DNA of 6,927 bases, taken from positions 1 to 6,927 of the forward strand of contig JAFAMS010000333.1 in NCBI GenBank assembly GCA_019233165.1, in the 5' to 3' direction. Position numbers and translations under genes: made by a program. This stretch comes from Vulcanimicrobiota bacterium. GTDB lineage: Bacteria; Vulcanimicrobiota; Vulcanimicrobiia; Vulcanimicrobiales; Vulcanimicrobiaceae. Below are positions 5,343 through 6,927 of the stretch, in pieces. Position 1 is the stretch's first letter. Every line of letters begins with the position of its first letter. The notes beneath the pieces were generated by a model. The model searched no databases. It was not told where the DNA came from and saw only the letters and a program-made list of their open reading frames with translations.

Positions 5343-5975
5343 CTACGGAAGCTCGGCGTCGGCGACGACGCGTCCCGCACCGTCGACCAGCGCAACCGTT
5401 TGCGGACTCCCCTGGCCGCGTTCGAAAAGCGTCGACGCTTTGGAACCTGCATGGGGCGCACCGAGATCGCGCTCGCCGCTGTTGTTCTTGATGACGACGC
5501 GGCACCTGCAATCGGTCGCATCGACGATTACGTACAGCCAAGTCCCGTCGGCCGCGTAGAGCGCCTTGGCGATTGGAGCGCCGGGTCGGCGCGGCGTCAG
5601 CGTTTCGTGCCGGAAATGCGACGTAGCGATCGTAGAAAGCGCCGCATCATCCATGAGTGCAAGCGTCTTGACGTCGGAATCGTGCCGAAGAAGCGTCGCA
5701 TTGATGCCTACGCTAAGGGCGAGCGCGGCAGCTAACGAGCCCCAGACGGGCCATTGCCGCCGCGCCGCCGGCGCGACGCGCCGCTCGAGTCCGCCCGGAG
5801 GCTCGACGAGCGACGTCGTTGCGAGGATGAGGCGCGTTACCAAGGTCTCGGCTTCGCCAACCGCGCGGGTGCAGCGGACGCAGCGGGCAAGGTGCGCGTC
5901 GACACGCGTGCGTTCGGGTTGCTCGAGTGCTCCGAGTGCGTACGCGTCGGCTAGCTCGGTGATGTGGTCGTTCAT
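5343..5975 (-). CDS. Zinc-type anti-sigma factor, RskA-like, membrane-anchored
   Basis: This 210-residue protein has the order expected of ECF anti-sigmas. The N-terminal cytoplasmic ZAS domain carries H28, C32 and C35 (HLARCVRC, the HxxxCxxC zinc motif) within a helical segment starting ITELADAYALGALEQPE (5-21). One transmembrane helix spans about 75-96 (WPVWGSLAAALALSVGINAT). The C-terminal extracytoplasmic domain contains the RskA-type pattern KALYAADGTWLYVIV near its middle. It should bind and silence the ECF sigma encoded 9 nt downstream, and release it on an envelope or redox signal through regulated proteolysis or zinc loss. The start at 5975 is chosen because the ZAS domain begins there; an in-frame extension to 6317 would run through the neighbouring gene in another frame. 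It lies upstream of its sigma gene, the reverse of the usual order. Confidence 0.88.
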   Translation of the reverse strand: MNDHITELADAYALGALEQPERTRVDAHLARCVRCTRAVGEAETLVTRLILATTSLVEPPGGLERRVAPAARRQWPVWGSLAAALALSVGINATLLRHDSDVKTLALMDDAALSTIATSHFRHETLTPRRPGAPIAKALYAADGTWLYVIVDATDCRCRVVIKNNSGERDLGAPHAGSKASTLFERGQGSPQTVALVDGAGRVVADAELP

Positions 5976-6012
5976 ACCTTGGTGTACGCACGGGAACGTG
6001 GTTCGGATGACT

Positions 6013-6345
6013 CTAGGGCGTAGTAATGAAATTGGCGTTGAACGCGTCCCAGAAAGCTTTGCTTTCTTGCTGACGCGGGTGCCATTTCGTGTCGGGTGCG
6101 GGCGCAGGTTGGAGCTCCACGGCTCGCGCGCGCTCCGCCATGCTGCGGATCGCAAGCGACTTGTTACCGACCGAAACCAGCTCTCCGATGACGCGCCCCG
6201 TGCTCGGGTCGATGAGCTCGAAGCGCTGACCGGCTTCCGCGGCGACAGCAGATTGCACGTTCTGGGGAGCTTCCTGGGCAAATGCCGCCAGCGGCGCAGC
6301 CGACAAAACGGCTGCAATTGCGGCGAATCGAATGATCTTGTTCAC
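6013..6345 (-). CDS. Small secreted protein of unknown function
   Basis: This 110-residue protein has a clear Sec signal peptide: basic MNKIIR, hydrophobic core AAIAAVLSAAPLAA and a probable signal peptidase I site at AFA-QE (after residue 23). The mature part of about 87 residues includes FELIDPSTGRVIGELVSVGN (42-61), which resembles a short beta-hairpin repeat, and ends in an aromatic tail (FWDAFNANF). No family is recognised. It begins with GTG at 6345, supported by AAAGGA 4 nt upstream; no nearby ATG would keep the signal peptide. It is the first gene of the minus-strand unit, 37 bp before the anti-sigma gene, so it may be a target or co-regulated partner of the sigma system. Confidence 0.75.
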   Translation of the reverse strand: MNKIIRFAAIAAVLSAAPLAAFAQEAPQNVQSAVAAEAGQRFELIDPSTGRVIGELVSVGNKSLAIRSMAERARAVELQPAPAPDTKWHPRQQESKAFWDAFNANFITTP

Positions 6346-6349
6346 GTTA

Positions 6350-6355
6350 TCCTTT
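6350..6355 (-). promoter_or_regulatory. Shine-Dalgarno site of the secreted-protein gene
   Basis: AAAGGA on the minus strand, 4 nt before the GTG at 6345. It supports the non-ATG start. Confidence 0.6.
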
Positions 6356-6389
6356 CACGGCGCACAAGTTGCGCTCGTGAATGGTACGC

Positions 6390-6416
6390 GCCGACTCGCA
6401 AAACGGACGAGTCGGC
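6390..6416. repeat. Perfect 9-bp inverted repeat in the divergent intergenic region
   Basis: GCCGACTCG and CGAGTCGGC are perfect reverse complements separated by a 9-nt loop (CAAAACGGA). It lies 44 bp upstream of the GTG at 6345 and 72 bp upstream of the ATG at 6489, with no T-run on either strand. It is a candidate operator or 5' UTR structure for one or both divergent genes. Confidence 0.65.
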
Positions 6417-6417
6417 T

Positions 6418-6438
6418 CTCCCGTGGCCGCCACGAGAG
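6418..6438. repeat. Second hairpin, adjacent to the first
   Basis: CGTGG, loop CCG, CCACG gives a 5-bp stem that extends by three more pairs (CTC with GAG) across one C-A mismatch. It starts 1 bp after the 6390-6416 inverted repeat, so the two form a tandem pair. Confidence 0.5.
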
Positions 6439-6488
6439 GCCAAAAGCCGCAGAAAGCTAACGATGGCAACCTAGTGCGACGTGCGGAA

Positions 6489-6927
6489 ATGCGCAACATA
6501 AACACCGCGGTACTGTTCGCCTTCCTCGTGCTTACGATGAAGATGGTCTCCGCGCAGGAGCACGTGCAATTTCGCTCGCTCGATCACAATCTGTCGCCGA
6601 GCGGCGTGCTGCTCGACGCAATCCTGTTTGTGCCGCCGGGCGATGAAAGACGGCCTGCTGTCGTGTTCTTGCATGGATGCGGGGGGATGTTCACGCAAGG
6701 CAACCTAAAGGCACGAGAACGTTCGTGGGCGCAGCAGCTCAAGGCGCTCGGCTACGTCGTACTCGTCGTCGACAGCTTCACGCCGCGTGGAGTCAAGGAC
6801 ACTTGCTCTCCGGGCACCTTCGATATGAACGTCTTCAATGCGCGCCCGTACGACGCGTACGCCGCCCTCGAGTGGTTGCGCGCGCAAAGCTTCGCCGACG
6901 CCGAACGTGTCGGCGTGATAGGCTGGT
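6489..6927 (+). CDS. Secreted dienelactone-hydrolase-like alpha/beta hydrolase (5' part)
   Basis: The first 146 codons are present and the gene runs off the window. An N-terminal signal peptide is likely (hydrophobic TAVLFAFLVLTMKMVSA, residues 6-22, cleavage near SAQ-EH). The body follows the dienelactone hydrolase fold: strand RPAVVFLHGCGG (55-66) with the HGCGG oxyanion-type turn, then LKALGYVVLVVDSFTPRG (84-101), CSPGTF (106-111), and the helix DAYAALEWLRAQ (122-133) leading to VGVIGW (141-146). The nucleophile elbow (G-x-C/S-x-G) should come just after VGVIGW, so the catalytic residue lies outside the window. Relatives hydrolyse dienelactones or other esters; the substrate here is unknown. 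It is transcribed away from the sigma operon. A GTG at 6474 is an alternative in-frame start. Confidence 0.85.
   Translation, partial: MRNINTAVLFAFLVLTMKMVSAQEHVQFRSLDHNLSPSGVLLDAILFVPPGDERRPAVVFLHGCGGMFTQGNLKARERSWAQQLKALGYVVLVVDSFTPRGVKDTCSPGTFDMNVFNARPYDAYAALEWLRAQSFADAERVGVIGW

Noticed and set aside
5976..6317. N-terminal extension of the anti-sigma gene
   Set aside because: It overlaps the secreted-protein gene in another frame and the ZAS domain begins at the internal start at 5975.
1..6927. CRISPR array or toxin-antitoxin pair
   Set aside because: The repeats lack regular spacer lengths, and no cas gene, toxin or antitoxin motif is visible.

Overview
The window is GC-rich DNA from a bacterium, probably Gram-negative: it has Sec signal peptides, a membrane-bound ECF anti-sigma factor and Shine-Dalgarno sites. 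Taxonomy cannot be fixed from sequence alone. The overall look (GC-rich, ECF sigma/RskA-type pair, GNAT and VOC genes) would suit a soil lineage such as Candidatus Eremiobacterota or a proteobacterium, but this is a guess.

Left half (1 to about 2350), accessory region: three direct copies of a 23-bp sequence that reads as the 3' end of a tRNA-like gene (T-loop, 3' T-stem strand, 3' acceptor strand, CCA) lie at 139-161, 806-828 and 2208-2230. No 5' half of a tRNA is visible near any of them. They bound two segments, repeat-to-repeat 667 and 1402 bp. The first carries one VOC-fold gene, the second a VOC gene followed by a cupin gene, all on the minus strand. Beside the cores lie short motifs phased at 10 bp and a 32-bp diverged repeat (726-757 and 2307-2338, 26/32 identical). 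The arrangement resembles a tandem array of small, recombinase-less cassettes inserted at a tRNA-type att site, with candidate arm-type protein-binding sites. No integrase is identifiable in the window.

Middle (2351-4785), plus strand: a DUF2867-like protein, a RimJ/RimL-type GNAT acetyltransferase, and a 415-residue protein that fuses an N-terminal GNAT domain to a C-terminal class I SAM methyltransferase. The three are closely spaced (16 and 61 bp gaps) and may be co-transcribed. The fusion gene is preceded by a 10-codon ORF with a good Shine-Dalgarno site whose stop directly abuts the fusion start.

Right (4782-6927): a minus-strand operon reading from high to low coordinates encodes a small secreted protein, a zinc-type (HxxxCxxC) RskA-like membrane anti-sigma factor and an ECF sigma factor. 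The anti-sigma gene precedes the sigma gene, the reverse of the usual order. The sigma gene ends tail-to-tail on the fusion gene, sharing a CTAG stop palindrome. Divergent from the operon, after a 143-bp spacer with two tandem hairpins, starts a secreted dienelactone-hydrolase-like alpha/beta hydrolase that runs off the window.

Most genes are small stand-alone enzymes typical of accessory DNA. The only clear functional partnership is the anti-sigma/sigma pair.
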